Origin: 66-474 sp044464225
GTDB taxonomy: Bacteria; Pseudomonadota; Gammaproteobacteria; Xanthomonadales; Rhodanobacteraceae
DNA: 64,000 nt
Direction of reading: 5' to 3'
Assembly: GCA_044464225.1 (NCBI GenBank)
Contig: JBIQLN010000006.1
Coordinates: 91,746 to 155,745 of the forward strand
Made by a program: the position numbers and the translations under genes. The notes beneath the pieces are model-generated. The model worked only from the letters and a program-made list of their open reading frames with translations, was not told the origin of the DNA and made no database searches. Below, piece by piece: positions 9,200-17,491 of this stretch (the first letter of the stretch is position 1; each line of letters begins with the position of its first letter).

Positions 9200-9661
9200 C
9201 TAACCGAAATCGATGAAACCCCGCCGCAGCATCTTGTACGACTCTTCCTCCATGCCGAGCGAGGCATAGGTTTGCTGCGCACGTGCGTTGTCGCGCTCCA
9301 CATACAGACGCAAGCCGACCGCGCCGGCCGCACGTGCACGACGTTCGACGTCCGCATACAGGGCGCGGAACACACCGCGTCGGCGCGCGGCGGGGGTCAC
9401 GTACACGCTCTGGAACCACCACCAGTCGCCGTTGCGCCAATCGCTCCATTCACGGGTGATCAGCAGACAACCGGCCGGTTCGCCGTCGCACTCGGCGACC
9501 AGGTAGAACCCGCGATGCTGGTCCTCGAATACCGCGCGCGTGCCGCGCGCCAGGACATCGCGGTCGAGCGTCTTTTGCTCGGTCTCCCGCGCCATCGCGA
9601 TGTTGCTGTCGACCAGGAACGGGATGTCGGCGGGATCGGCGATGCGGATGACGATGGGCAT
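9200..9661 (-). CDS. GNAT-family N-acetyltransferase
   Basis: 153 aa from the ATG at 9659-9661 (MPIVIRIADPADI); the frame extends 15 codons upstream but without similarity. It contains the GNAT acetyl-CoA-binding core: a WWWFQSVYVTPAARRRGVFRAL segment (motif A, with R-R-x-G at about residues 93-97) and a C-terminal YVERDNARAQQTYASLGM segment (motif B). The substrate is unknown. It is a free-standing gene upstream of fadI on the same strand, 159 bp away. Confidence 0.8.
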   Translation of the reverse strand: MPIVIRIADPADIPFLVDSNIAMARETEQKTLDRDVLARGTRAVFEDQHRGFYLVAECDGEPAGCLLITREWSDWRNGDWWWFQSVYVTPAARRRGVFRALYADVERRARAAGAVGLRLYVERDNARAQQTYASLGMEEESYKMLRRGFIDFG

Positions 9662-9794
9662 GGATGTCGGTACTCCGGATCGGCAAAGCCTAGCAAACCG
9701 CGTCATGGCGCCGCAGCCTGGGCGGCAGGGCGGGCGCGATCAATCCCTTCGAAGTCCGCGACGCCGCCGTGGGGTCCACGCGCCTCAGGGCGGA

Positions 9795-11291
9795 CTACTG
9801 CTTTTTCCGGTTCCCGAAGACCCGTCGCTTCCGCGGCTCGTCCCCCGCGCCATCGGCTGCGCCGATGTCCGCTCCGGCATCCCGCGGTGCGGACCCCGAC
9901 TCCCGGCTTTTGCGCGAACTCCCCAACTTGCGGGTCAGCGTATTGCGGCCCAGCCCCAGTGCCTTCGCGGCATGCTGGCGATGCCCGTCATGCGCGGCCA
10001 AGGCGGCATCCAGCAGCACCCACTCGAAGCGCTCGCGCGCGCGCGCATGCAGGTTCTCCGCGTCGCCAGCGAGCTCGGCTTCGGCCCATGTACGCAACGA
10101 GGATTCCCAAGGCAGACTCGCACCCCCCGAGCGGGGGCGCACGGACATGCCGGCTTCTTCGAGGTCTTCGCGGCGAATCGTTGCGCCCGGCGCAATCACC
10201 GCGAGGCGCCGGCAAAGGTTTTCCAGTTGTCGGACATTGCCGGGAAATTCCATCTTCGCCAGCGCCTGCAACGCGGCCGGCGCAAAGCGTTTCTCCGGCA
10301 ATTCCAGATCCTGCACCGCGGCGGCGAGGAACTGCTTCGCCAGCAGCGGGATGTCGGCGCGGCGATCGCGCAGGGCGGGCAGGTGGATGCGCAGCACGTC
10401 GAGGCGATGCATCAGGTCGGCGCGAAACTCGCCCCGTGCCACCTTGGCATCGAGGTCCTGATGGGTCGCCGCCAGTACGCGGACGTCGCTGCGGATCAGT
10501 TCGCGCCCGCCCACACGGTAGAACTCGCCACCGGCCAACACGCGCAACAGGCGCGTCTGCAACGCGAGTGGCATGTCGCCAATCTCATCGAGGAAAAGCG
10601 TGCCGCCCTCGGCCTGCTCGAAACGCCCCGCCATGCGCCGCTGCGCACCGGTGAACGCGCCGGCCTCGTGCCCGAACAGTTCCGACTCCAGCAGTTCGGC
10701 GGGAATCGCGGCGGTATTCAGGGCAACGAACGGCCGCGTGCGGCGTGCGCTTTCCTCGTGCAGCGCACGCGCCACGAGTTCCTTGCCGGTGCCGGTTTCA
10801 CCCGTGACCAGAACGTTCAAGTCGCTGGCCGCGACCCGGCCGATCAGCCGGAACACGGCGCGCATCGGCGCGCTTTCGCCCAGCAATGCATGACGCGGCG
10901 TGGGGACGTCGGCCGCGGCGTTCGTCTGTTCCGATGCGTGCAGGGCGCGTTGCACCGACGCCACGGCCTGCGCGAGGTCGAAGGGCTTGGGCAGATAATC
11001 GGTCGCGCCCTCGCGATACGCCGCGGCGGTGGTCGCGACGTCGGTGAAGGCGCTCATCACCATCACCGGCAAGTCCGGATGCGCGGTCCTGATGGTGCGC
11101 AACAGCGCAAGACCACCTGCCCCGGGCAGGCGCACGTCGCAAACCACCAGCCCCGGCACGGCATGGCGCAACGCGGTTTGGGCAGCTTCGGCATCGGCGA
11201 ATTCGCTGACGTCATGCCCCGCATCGCGAAGCGCCGTGGCCAATACGAAGCGCACCGCACGATCGTCGTCGACGATGAAGATTTCGCTCAT
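9795..11291 (-). CDS. glnG: NtrC-type sigma-54-dependent response regulator (GlnG)
   Basis: Nitrogen regulator NtrC, 498 aa. It has a receiver domain at 1-120 (phospho-acceptor Asp52, Lys102), an AAA+ activator domain at about 135-370 (Walker A GETGTGKE near 164-171, sigma-54-contacting GAFTGA at 211-216, Walker B TLFLDEIG), and a Fis-type helix-turn-helix near 440-465 (HRQHAAKALGLGRNTLTRKL). The tail is unusually long and basic (ends RKRRVFGNRKKQ). It overlaps glnL by 4 nt (ATGA). The phosphorylated protein should activate the sigma-54 glnA promoter at 17381-17396. Confidence 0.93.
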   Translation of the reverse strand: MSEIFIVDDDRAVRFVLATALRDAGHDVSEFADAEAAQTALRHAVPGLVVCDVRLPGAGGLALLRTIRTAHPDLPVMVMSAFTDVATTAAAYREGATDYLPKPFDLAQAVASVQRALHASEQTNAAADVPTPRHALLGESAPMRAVFRLIGRVAASDLNVLVTGETGTGKELVARALHEESARRTRPFVALNTAAIPAELLESELFGHEAGAFTGAQRRMAGRFEQAEGGTLFLDEIGDMPLALQTRLLRVLAGGEFYRVGGRELIRSDVRVLAATHQDLDAKVARGEFRADLMHRLDVLRIHLPALRDRRADIPLLAKQFLAAAVQDLELPEKRFAPAALQALAKMEFPGNVRQLENLCRRLAVIAPGATIRREDLEEAGMSVRPRSGGASLPWESSLRTWAEAELAGDAENLHARARERFEWVLLDAALAAHDGHRQHAAKALGLGRNTLTRKLGSSRKSRESGSAPRDAGADIGAADGAGDEPRKRRVFGNRKKQ

Positions 11292-12307
11292 TCGGATTCT
11301 CCAACGCGCGGACGCCGCGGCAGCAACAGCACGAAACAGGTGCCGGAATCGCGTGCCTGAAGGGTCAGGTCGCCGCCGTGCTCGCGCGCGATTTCACGCG
11401 CCAGCGCGAGGCCAAGGCCGGTGCCGTTGGCACGTCCGGAAACCAGCGGCTCGAACAGCGTGGCGGCGATCGCTGGTGGCACGCCATCGCCATCGTCCTC
11501 GACCTCGAGTCTCAACGCCGGCACACGTTGTCCATGCGCATCGCGCCACCCCGCCTCGGCGCGGCTGCGCAACACGATGCGACCCGCATTCGCCTCGACC
11601 GCATTGCGCATCAGGTTGAGGATGGCCTGCAGCAGGCGATCGGGATCGCCCTGCCAGGCAGGCAGGCTGGGGTCATAGTCACGCACGACGTCGACACCGG
11701 CACCTTCGGCCTTCAGCAAATCGGCAGCGCGTTCGAGTACGGCGTGCACGTTGGCCGCACGTGTCACCATCGTGTTGCGCGCGCCCAGCAGGCGTTCGGC
11801 GAGTGTCGCGAGCCGCGCCGCTTCCTCGCGAATGAGCTGCGCTAGACCACGCTGACGTGCATCGCCCGCGCGCTGCTCCAGCAACTGTGCCGCACCCGAA
11901 ATTGCCGCGAGGGGATTCCGGATTTCGTGCGCAAAACCCCGCAGCGATTCGGATACCCGGGGTGAACCGGCAACCGGCGCGGCCGGATGCGCTTCCACCC
12001 ACACGCAGGCGTCGCCGGGCGTGAAGGCGAAATCCACCCGTGCTTCCCGCCCCGGTGCCGCACACACCGCGACATTGCGCAAACGCAGGGTGACGCCCTG
12101 CTGCCGCGCCCGCGCCGCCAGTTCGTGCAGGCGTTCGCCCTCCGGCTTCAGGGCCGCGAGCGTCTCATGGAGGATCCTTGAGAGCCCGAAACCGGTGTGT
12201 TCGATGAATGCCGGGTTGGCCTGCGTGACACGCAATGCCGCATCCAGCCGCGCCACGCCGGTGGCCAGTTCGTTGAAAGCTGCCGCTTCCAGATTGGTGC
12301 GTTGCAT
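11288..12307 (-). CDS. glnL: Nitrogen-sensing histidine kinase NtrB (GlnL)
   Basis: Soluble histidine kinase, 339 aa, without membrane segments. It has a PAS-like sensor at about 10-110, a DHp H-box FAHEIRNPLAAI with the phospho-accepting His127, and an ATPase domain with N-box NLMRNAVEA, DDGDGVP and GTGLGLALA. This is the NtrB layout, and it sits directly before ntrC with ATGA coupling. In the known circuit PII (GlnB) controls its kinase/phosphatase balance; glnB is not in the window. There is no good Shine-Dalgarno: the bases just before the ATG are an NtrC-like site (12308-12324), suggesting autoregulation. Confidence 0.93.
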   Translation of the reverse strand: MQRTNLEAAAFNELATGVARLDAALRVTQANPAFIEHTGFGLSRILHETLAALKPEGERLHELAARARQQGVTLRLRNVAVCAAPGREARVDFAFTPGDACVWVEAHPAAPVAGSPRVSESLRGFAHEIRNPLAAISGAAQLLEQRAGDARQRGLAQLIREEAARLATLAERLLGARNTMVTRAANVHAVLERAADLLKAEGAGVDVVRDYDPSLPAWQGDPDRLLQAILNLMRNAVEANAGRIVLRSRAEAGWRDAHGQRVPALRLEVEDDGDGVPPAIAATLFEPLVSGRANGTGLGLALAREIAREHGGDLTLQARDSGTCFVLLLPRRPRVGESE

Positions 12308-12324
12308 TGCACCAATCTAGTGCA
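12308..12324. promoter_or_regulatory. NtrC-binding-site-like palindrome abutting the glnL start codon
   Basis: The plus strand reads TGCACCAATCTAGTGCA and the minus strand TGCACTAGATTGGTGCA. The latter matches the enteric NtrC consensus TGCACTAAAATGGTGCA in all but two central bases. It lies immediately 5' of the glnL ATG (12305-12307), where bound NtrC would be expected to repress glnLG, as NtrC does at the E. coli glnL promoter. Binding is inferred. Confidence 0.65.
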
Positions 12325-12631
12325 TCGCCGGTGCCGACGCAAAGCTTGGCGGCACGTCCCCTGACGGAGGCTCCGGACGCGTTTCATGCAAATGCCGTAG
12401 CGCCGGGTTTCCTCTCCGGAACGCTCGCCCGTGCGTCTTCAGCGACACGAAACGCCCCGTTGAACCGCAGCGCGGGCCTGGCATGCGACGCAGCGGCCCG
12501 GGGCGCGCGCTGACCCACGCTCGCCACGTTGACGCCTGCCCTCCCGTTCAGGCCTACGTGGAACGCGTGGCGGCGCCCGCGCAGATGAACGCGCAGGCGC
12601 CCGGCCGTCGGTCGACCAGCACCGCAAGACA
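12325..12631. other. Intergenic region between glnL and alkB
   Basis: About 300 bp upstream of glnL and downstream of alkB, GC-rich. Open frames here have no recognisable protein features. Apart from the NtrC-like site at its left edge I see no clear promoter, terminator or repeat. Confidence 0.5.
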
Positions 12632-13291
12632 TCAGCGCGCGACGCGGAAGGTCAGGTTGTAGCGCCGCGCGCCGGTCAAAGGATGCTCGCCGTCCTTGAT
12701 CGGAAGCACGCCGTGATAGCGCATGCGCGACGGGCCGCCCCATGCCACCACGTCGCCGTGCACGAGCGGCACGCGCCGCTGCGGTTCATTGCGCGCCAGT
12801 CCGCCGAACAGGAAGGTGGCCGGCAACCCCAACGACACCGACACGATCGGGGCGTGACGATCGCGTTCATCCTGATCCTGGTGCAGGGTGAGGCGTGCGG
12901 CGACTTCGTATCGGTTGATGAGGCACACATCGGGGATGTAATCGTCGAACCCCGCCGCCCCCGCTGCCGCGCGCGCGAGGCTGACAAACGGCGCGGGCAT
13001 CGGCGGCCACGGCTTGTTGGTGTCGGGATCGATGGAAGCATAGCGGTAGCCGCGCCGGTCGCTGAACCAGCCGACCACCCCGCAGTTGGTCATCGCCACC
13101 GACATGGTCTTGCCGCCGGGCGTGACCAGATGCCGGAACGGCGACAACGCCGCGATGCCCTGGATTTCCCGCAGCAACGCATCGGCGGCATCGAGCGCAA
13201 ACCCGCGCAGCACCCAGGCGCCGGGCGCGAGTTGCTCACGCAGTCCGATGGAGGGTGCGTCGTCGAACAGGCCAGGATTGGCGTTGCGCAT
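12632..13291 (-). CDS. alkB: AlkB-type 2-oxoglutarate/Fe(II) DNA dealkylase
   Basis: Oxidative demethylase that removes 1-methyladenine and 3-methylcytosine lesions from DNA. Length is 219 aa (E. coli AlkB 216). Iron ligands are visible as LHQDQDE (His137, Asp139) and RYHGV (His193), and the 2-oxoglutarate-binding RxNxTxR motif is ARRYNLTFR (Arg210 to Arg216). The MSVAMTNCGVVGWFSD and GYRYASIDP segments are typical of bacterial AlkB. It is monocistronic as far as can be seen; no ada or alkA is adjacent. Confidence 0.94.
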   Translation of the reverse strand: MRNANPGLFDDAPSIGLREQLAPGAWVLRGFALDAADALLREIQGIAALSPFRHLVTPGGKTMSVAMTNCGVVGWFSDRRGYRYASIDPDTNKPWPPMPAPFVSLARAAAGAAGFDDYIPDVCLINRYEVAARLTLHQDQDERDRHAPIVSVSLGLPATFLFGGLARNEPQRRVPLVHGDVVAWGGPSRMRYHGVLPIKDGEHPLTGARRYNLTFRVAR

Positions 13292-13497
13292 GATGGCAGC
13301 ATAGCGCGCCGATCGATGCGCGCACCCCGATCACGTCTCAACGAAAAGTCACCTTTCCAAAGAATTGACAACTCACCTCAAGCGGCCCATCCGCACCGCC
13401 GATAAACCGAGGGTGCGACGTGCGCGAGTGCCCGGTGACGTACCGGGCCCGCAGTCGCCCATCAGGCGAATGTCGCGAGTGATTCGGTGAGGCTGCT

Positions 13498-14838
13498 TTG
13501 TCAAAGGAACGCCATGGTATCCGCGACCCGATCTGGGGGCTGGCGTGCCTGCTCGCGCTCTCGGCGTGTCTGCTGTTGTGGCACCACTACGGCATGAACC
13601 GATCGCTGCAGGTGACCGCCGCCGCCCCCTACACGATCTGGCCCTACGATGACCGTGCCATGGGTGGCAAGAGTGTCGGCGAGATCCGGAAAACGCCGTC
13701 CGCCATTGAGCTTCATTGCAGACTGAACGCCGAGTACGCCACGCCCTACTGTGGCTTCAGCGTATCCCTGTCGGAGACCACCCGTGGCATCGACCTGTCC
13801 CGCTTCAGCACGATCGCGCTGGACATCGATACCCCCGAAACGGACAAGTTGCCGGTGCGGGTGTATTTGCGCAACTTCGATCCGCGGTACGCGCGCGAGG
13901 GGGAGCCGGCCTCGCTGAAGGTCAACCAGATGCAGTACACCCCCCGCGAGGAACCCCGACCATTCGTGCTGCCGCTGCAAATCTTCCAGGTCGCGCAGTG
14001 GTGGATCGGCAGCCGCGACATCGCCCCGTCCGATTCGATGCCCGACCTCAGCAACGTGACCGTGCTGGAGGTGGCCACCGGCGATTTCGCGATGGCCGGC
14101 GACTACACGGTCAGCGTCAAATCCATCGCGTTCCACGGCAAATGGATTTCCATGCTGCAATTGCTTTCGGTCATCCTGGCCCTGTGGATCATCGCGGCGC
14201 TGCTGTTCGTGACCGGCAGCATTCTGCGCTCCCGCCGGGCGGTGCGTGCCATCCAGCGCGAGAAGCTGGAGCTGGAACGCGTCAACGCCGCACTCGAGCT
14301 GCAGCGCCAGGAGCTCGAAACGGCGGCCACGCACGACGACCTGACCGGGCTGTACAACCGGGCCGGCTTGCGCAACAGCCTCTATTCGCTGGTGATGCGG
14401 ATGCGCGAGAAACACGGCGCATTGTCCGCGATCTTCATGGATGTGGATCATTTCAAAGCCATCAACGATCGCTACGGGCACCTGGCCGGCGACGAACTGC
14501 TGGCCGAACTTGCGGCATTCCTCAAGGGCCACACGCGCGAGGGCGATGGCCTGTGCCGCTGGGGTGGCGAGGAGTTCGTGCTGGTGTGCGGCGACACGCC
14601 ACTGCAGTCGGCCTTCAACATCGCCGAAAAGCTCCGGGTGCTGATCAGCCGCAACCTCTGGTCCAACAAGCTCGACCTGACCTGCAGCTTCGGCGTCGCC
14701 CAGATGGAGCCGCACGAGGATATCGGCAGCCTTTTCAGGCGCGCCGACGCGGCGCTGTACCACGCGAAACAGAATGGCAGGAATCGTGTCTCCTACAGCA
14801 CCGGCGCGATGATCGTGGCCATGGACCGTGCCGCCTGA
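13498..14838 (+). CDS. Membrane-anchored diguanylate cyclase with a periplasmic sensor domain
   Basis: 446 aa from a TTG start at 13498, chosen because GGTGAGG (13486-13492) lies 5 nt before it and because it includes the first membrane helix; the next in-frame Met would remove that helix. TM1 is about residues 12-28. A periplasmic domain at 30-220 follows (it includes IALDIDTPETD and VRVYLRNFDP, beta-rich and reminiscent of carbohydrate-binding or CIA30-like folds), then TM2 at about 221-243, a short coiled coil, and a C-terminal GGDEF domain. The active-site motif is GGEEF near residue 357, so cyclic-di-GMP synthesis is likely. Its end is 9 bp from the convergent acetyltransferase gene. Confidence 0.85.
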   Translation: MSKERHGIRDPIWGLACLLALSACLLLWHHYGMNRSLQVTAAAPYTIWPYDDRAMGGKSVGEIRKTPSAIELHCRLNAEYATPYCGFSVSLSETTRGIDLSRFSTIALDIDTPETDKLPVRVYLRNFDPRYAREGEPASLKVNQMQYTPREEPRPFVLPLQIFQVAQWWIGSRDIAPSDSMPDLSNVTVLEVATGDFAMAGDYTVSVKSIAFHGKWISMLQLLSVILALWIIAALLFVTGSILRSRRAVRAIQREKLELERVNAALELQRQELETAATHDDLTGLYNRAGLRNSLYSLVMRMREKHGALSAIFMDVDHFKAINDRYGHLAGDELLAELAAFLKGHTREGDGLCRWGGEEFVLVCGDTPLQSAFNIAEKLRVLISRNLWSNKLDLTCSFGVAQMEPHEDIGSLFRRADAALYHAKQNGRNRVSYSTGAMIVAMDRAA

Positions 14839-14847
14839 AGGGCACAC

Positions 14848-15405
14848 TCAGAGCAGGCGTTGCCAATACGCCACGTCGATCCAGCGGTCGAACTTGAATC
14901 CGTTCTCGCGGAAATGCGCAACCTTCGTGAAGCCCAATCTTTCGTGCAGGGCCACGCTGGCCGGGTTGGGCAGTGCAGCGCCGCCGATCACGCAATGGAT
15001 GTTGCGCGCCCGCAGCTCGTCGAGCAGGTGGCGGTACAGCGCCGAGCCAAGTCCCAGACCCGTGTGGGCAGGCGCGAGGTAGATCGAGCTTTCCACCGCG
15101 AATCGATAACCGATGCGCTGTTTCCACGGCGAGGCATATGCATAGCCGGCCACCTCGCCGCCGCGCTCGAGCACCAGCCACGGCAACTTTCCGAGGACGG
15201 CACCCATCCTCGATTGCATCTCGGGGGTGTCGACCGGTCGTTCCTCGAACGTCACGATGGTGTCGGTGACGTAACGGTTGTAGATCGCGCAGATCGCAGC
15301 CGCGTCTTCGAGCCTTGCCTCGCGTATCGCTCCCGAGGCCCGGGCGGCTTGCGTGGCACGGACACCGGATCGCGCTGGACGATTCATCGGGTCGGGCTCG
15401 GGCAA
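14848..15405 (-). CDS. GNAT acetyltransferase of the phosphinothricin/MnaT type
   Basis: 185 aa; a start six codons later (MNRPARSGV) is also possible. The domain starting IREARLEDAAAICAIYNRYV is typical of the PAT/YncA branch of GNAT acetyltransferases, which acetylate phosphinothricin, methionine sulfone or similar amino acid analogues. Also seen are FEERPVDTPEMQSRM, the acetyl-CoA loop (HTGLGLGSALYRHLL) and a C-terminal GGAALPNPASVALHERLGF. It lies 5 bp after the dinB-like gene and may share its transcript with glnA upstream. Confidence 0.82.
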   Translation of the reverse strand: MPEPDPMNRPARSGVRATQAARASGAIREARLEDAAAICAIYNRYVTDTIVTFEERPVDTPEMQSRMGAVLGKLPWLVLERGGEVAGYAYASPWKQRIGYRFAVESSIYLAPAHTGLGLGSALYRHLLDELRARNIHCVIGGAALPNPASVALHERLGFTKVAHFRENGFKFDRWIDVAYWQRLL

Positions 15406-15410
15406 TGCCG

Positions 15411-15923
15411 TCAGCGCGCCGCACGGACGCCGCGGCGCGCCGGCTCGCCCAGATGCAGGAAACGTGTGAACGTATCCCGCGGACGCTCGAGGCCATGCAC
15501 GCCCAGCACCCGAGCCGCCATGCCGCGATGATTGCTGCCATGCGTGAGCAGATGCAGCAGGATCTCCTCGACCCGCATGCAGCCGCGGTCACCGTCGGTG
15601 AAGGTGAACTCGATCTCGCGCGCCAAGTCCGCCTGCGAGAGCCCCTCGGCATAGGCGATCAGCCAGCCGTCCGCCTCGGCCATCGCGGTTCGCAACGAGG
15701 CGAGGCTCGGCGTCTCGTCGGTGTTGTCGCCATCGAACCCGTGGGGTCGATCGCTGAGGTGGCCGATGAAGATGCGATCCACCACGTGCGTGTGGTTGAG
15801 GATGCGCGAGAAAAATCGCGCATCCTCGTCCGGAAGGGCGTGCCATTGGCGTTCGCCGAAATCGAGCAACTCCTGGTTGGCCCAGGCCTTGTAGCGGAAT
15901 GCATCGCCGAAAGCCCGGGACAT
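15411..15923 (-). CDS. DinB/YfiT-family protein
   Basis: 170 aa from the ATG at 15921-15923 (MSRAFGDAFRYKAWANQELL). The four-helix DinB fold is indicated by the N-terminal YKAWAN motif and three putative metal-binding histidines: His44 (ILNHTH), His128 (LLTHGS) and His132 (NHRGM). This family includes metal-dependent thiol transferases and stress-induced proteins; the activity here is unknown. It begins 14 bp downstream of glnA on the same strand, so it may be expressed by read-through from the nitrogen-controlled glnA promoter. Confidence 0.83.
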   Translation of the reverse strand: MSRAFGDAFRYKAWANQELLDFGERQWHALPDEDARFFSRILNHTHVVDRIFIGHLSDRPHGFDGDNTDETPSLASLRTAMAEADGWLIAYAEGLSQADLAREIEFTFTDGDRGCMRVEEILLHLLTHGSNHRGMAARVLGVHGLERPRDTFTRFLHLGEPARRGVRAAR

Positions 15924-15937
15924 GGCCGCCACCCTTC

Positions 15938-17347
15938 TCAGAGCGAGTAATACATCTGGTACTCGAGGGGATGGGTCGATGCACGGTAGGCAGTGACTTC
16001 CTTCATCTTGGTCGCGATGTAGGCATCGATGAAGTCGTCGCTCATCACGCCGCCGGCCTTCAGGAACTCGCGGTCGCGATCCAGCGCTTCCAGCGCACCG
16101 TCGAGCGACGCGCAAACCTGCGGGATGTTGCGTTCTTCCTCCGGCGGCAGGTCGTAGAGATCCTTGTCCATCGCCGGACCGGGATCGGTCTTGTTGAGGA
16201 TGCCGTCGAGCCCGGCCATCATCAGCGCGGTGAACGTGAGGTAGCCCGAATTCATGGGGTCGGGGAAGCGCACTTCCACGCGGCGACCCTTCGGATTGCT
16301 GACGTACGGAATGCGGCACGACGCGGAGCGGTTGCGCGCGGAGTAGGCCAGCATCACCGGCGCTTCGAAGCCCGGCACCAGGCGCTTGTAGGAATTGGTG
16401 GTGGAATTGGAGAACGCGTTGATCGCGCGGGCATGCTTGAAGATGCCGCCGATGTACCACAGCGCCAGTTGCGACAAGCCGCCGTACAGTTCGCCCGCGA
16501 ACAGGTTCTTGCCATCCTTGCTGAGCGACTGGTGCACGTGCATGCCGGAGCCGTTGTCGCCGACCACCGGCTTGGCCATGAAGGTGGCGGTCTTGCCGTT
16601 GGCGTGGGCGACGTTGCGGATCACGTACTTCATCGTCTGCAGGTCGTCGGCCTTGTGCAGCAGCGTGTTGAACCTGACCCCGATCTCGCACTGGCCCGCA
16701 TTGGCGACCTCGTGGTGGTGCACCTCGACCGTCTGCCCGAGCGATTCCAGGACGGTGCACATTTCCGCGCGCAAATCGTGCAGCGAATCGACCGGCGGCA
16801 CCGGGAAATAACCGCCCTTCACGCCGGGGCGATGTCCGTGGTTGCCTTCGTCGTACTTGTAGCGCGACGCCCACGCGGCCTCCTCCGAACCGATCTCGTA
16901 GAACACCCGGCCCATGTCGTTCTGCCAGCGCACCGAATCGAAAATGAAGAATTCAGGTTCGGGGCCGAAGAACGCGGTGTCGGCGACGCCGGTGGACTTG
17001 AGGAACGCCTCCGCACGCCGCGCGATCGAACGGGGGTCGCGCGAATACGCCTGCATCGTGGACGGTTCCAGCACGTCGCACAGGATGTTGATCTGCTTGT
17101 GGGCGGCAAACGGATCGATGAACGCGGTGGCGGGGTCGGGCATCAGCACCATGTCCGACTCGTTGATGCCCTTCCAGCCGGTAATGGACGAGCCATCGAA
17201 CATCTTGCCGTCTTCGAAGGTGTCGGCATCGATGGCGTGCGCAGGGAAGCTGACGTGGTGTTCGACGCCGCGCATGTCGGCGAAGCGCAGGTCGATGAAT
17301 TCGACGTTTTCGGACTTGATGGTTTCGAGGACTTTGTCGGCGGTCAT
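15938..17347 (-). CDS. glnA: Glutamine synthetase type I (GlnA)
   Basis: ATP-dependent amidation of glutamate, the central ammonia-assimilating enzyme. It is 469 aa, exactly the length of enteric GlnA. Visible motifs are FDGSSITGWKGI, the ATP-binding KPVVGDNGSGMHVH, and the regulatory adenylylation tyrosine Tyr398 in DKDLYDLPPEE, implying GlnE-type covalent control. The ATG at 17345-17347 gives the canonical start (MTADKVLETIKSENVEF). A perfect sigma-54 element lies 34 bp upstream and NtrC-like sites farther up, so transcription should respond to the glnL-glnG pair about 5 kb away. Confidence 0.97.
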   Translation of the reverse strand: MTADKVLETIKSENVEFIDLRFADMRGVEHHVSFPAHAIDADTFEDGKMFDGSSITGWKGINESDMVLMPDPATAFIDPFAAHKQINILCDVLEPSTMQAYSRDPRSIARRAEAFLKSTGVADTAFFGPEPEFFIFDSVRWQNDMGRVFYEIGSEEAAWASRYKYDEGNHGHRPGVKGGYFPVPPVDSLHDLRAEMCTVLESLGQTVEVHHHEVANAGQCEIGVRFNTLLHKADDLQTMKYVIRNVAHANGKTATFMAKPVVGDNGSGMHVHQSLSKDGKNLFAGELYGGLSQLALWYIGGIFKHARAINAFSNSTTNSYKRLVPGFEAPVMLAYSARNRSASCRIPYVSNPKGRRVEVRFPDPMNSGYLTFTALMMAGLDGILNKTDPGPAMDKDLYDLPPEEERNIPQVCASLDGALEALDRDREFLKAGGVMSDDFIDAYIATKMKEVTAYRASTHPLEYQMYYSL

Positions 17348-17380
17348 GGGCGGCTCGGAGGTGGACGGATGGCTGGAAAG

Positions 17381-17396
17381 TGCAAGGGGCGTGCCA
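17381..17396 (-). promoter_or_regulatory. Sigma-54 (-24/-12) promoter of glnA
   Basis: On the minus strand this reads TGGCACGCCCCTTGCA, a full match to the RpoN consensus TGGCAC-N5-TTGCW (GG at -24, GC at -12). Transcription would start near 17370, leaving a leader of about 20 nt before the glnA ATG at 17347. Together with the NtrC-like sites upstream this is strong sequence support for nitrogen control. Confidence 0.88.
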
Positions 17397-17447
17397 GTCG
17401 TGGTGGCTTTTGAATCCAATGACTTGCCGGTACATGGTGAACCATGC

Positions 17448-17485
17448 GCACCACCATGGTGCGGCACTTGCACCGTTCGTGTGCG
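17448..17485 (-). promoter_or_regulatory. NtrC enhancer-like sites upstream of glnA
   Basis: A perfect 15-bp palindrome GCACCACCATGGTGC (17448-17462) fits the NtrC core GCACYA-N3-TGGTGC. A weaker copy, TGCACC-N5-TGTGC, lies at 17469-17484. Their centres are about 85 and 107 bp upstream of the predicted start site, a normal range for enhancer binding. A further palindrome, CATGGT-GA-ACCATG, lies at 17433-17446. Confidence 0.65.
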
Positions 17486-17491
17486 CCCGGT

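Noticed and set aside
12384..12743. 119-codon minus-strand frame between glnL and alkB
   Set aside because: Arg-rich, overlaps the 3' end of alkB, no start signal; likely chance in GC-rich DNA.
13365..13406. TTGACA at 13365 with GATAAA at 13401 as a promoter for the GGDEF gene
   Set aside because: The spacing is about 30 bp, far from the 16-18 bp needed.
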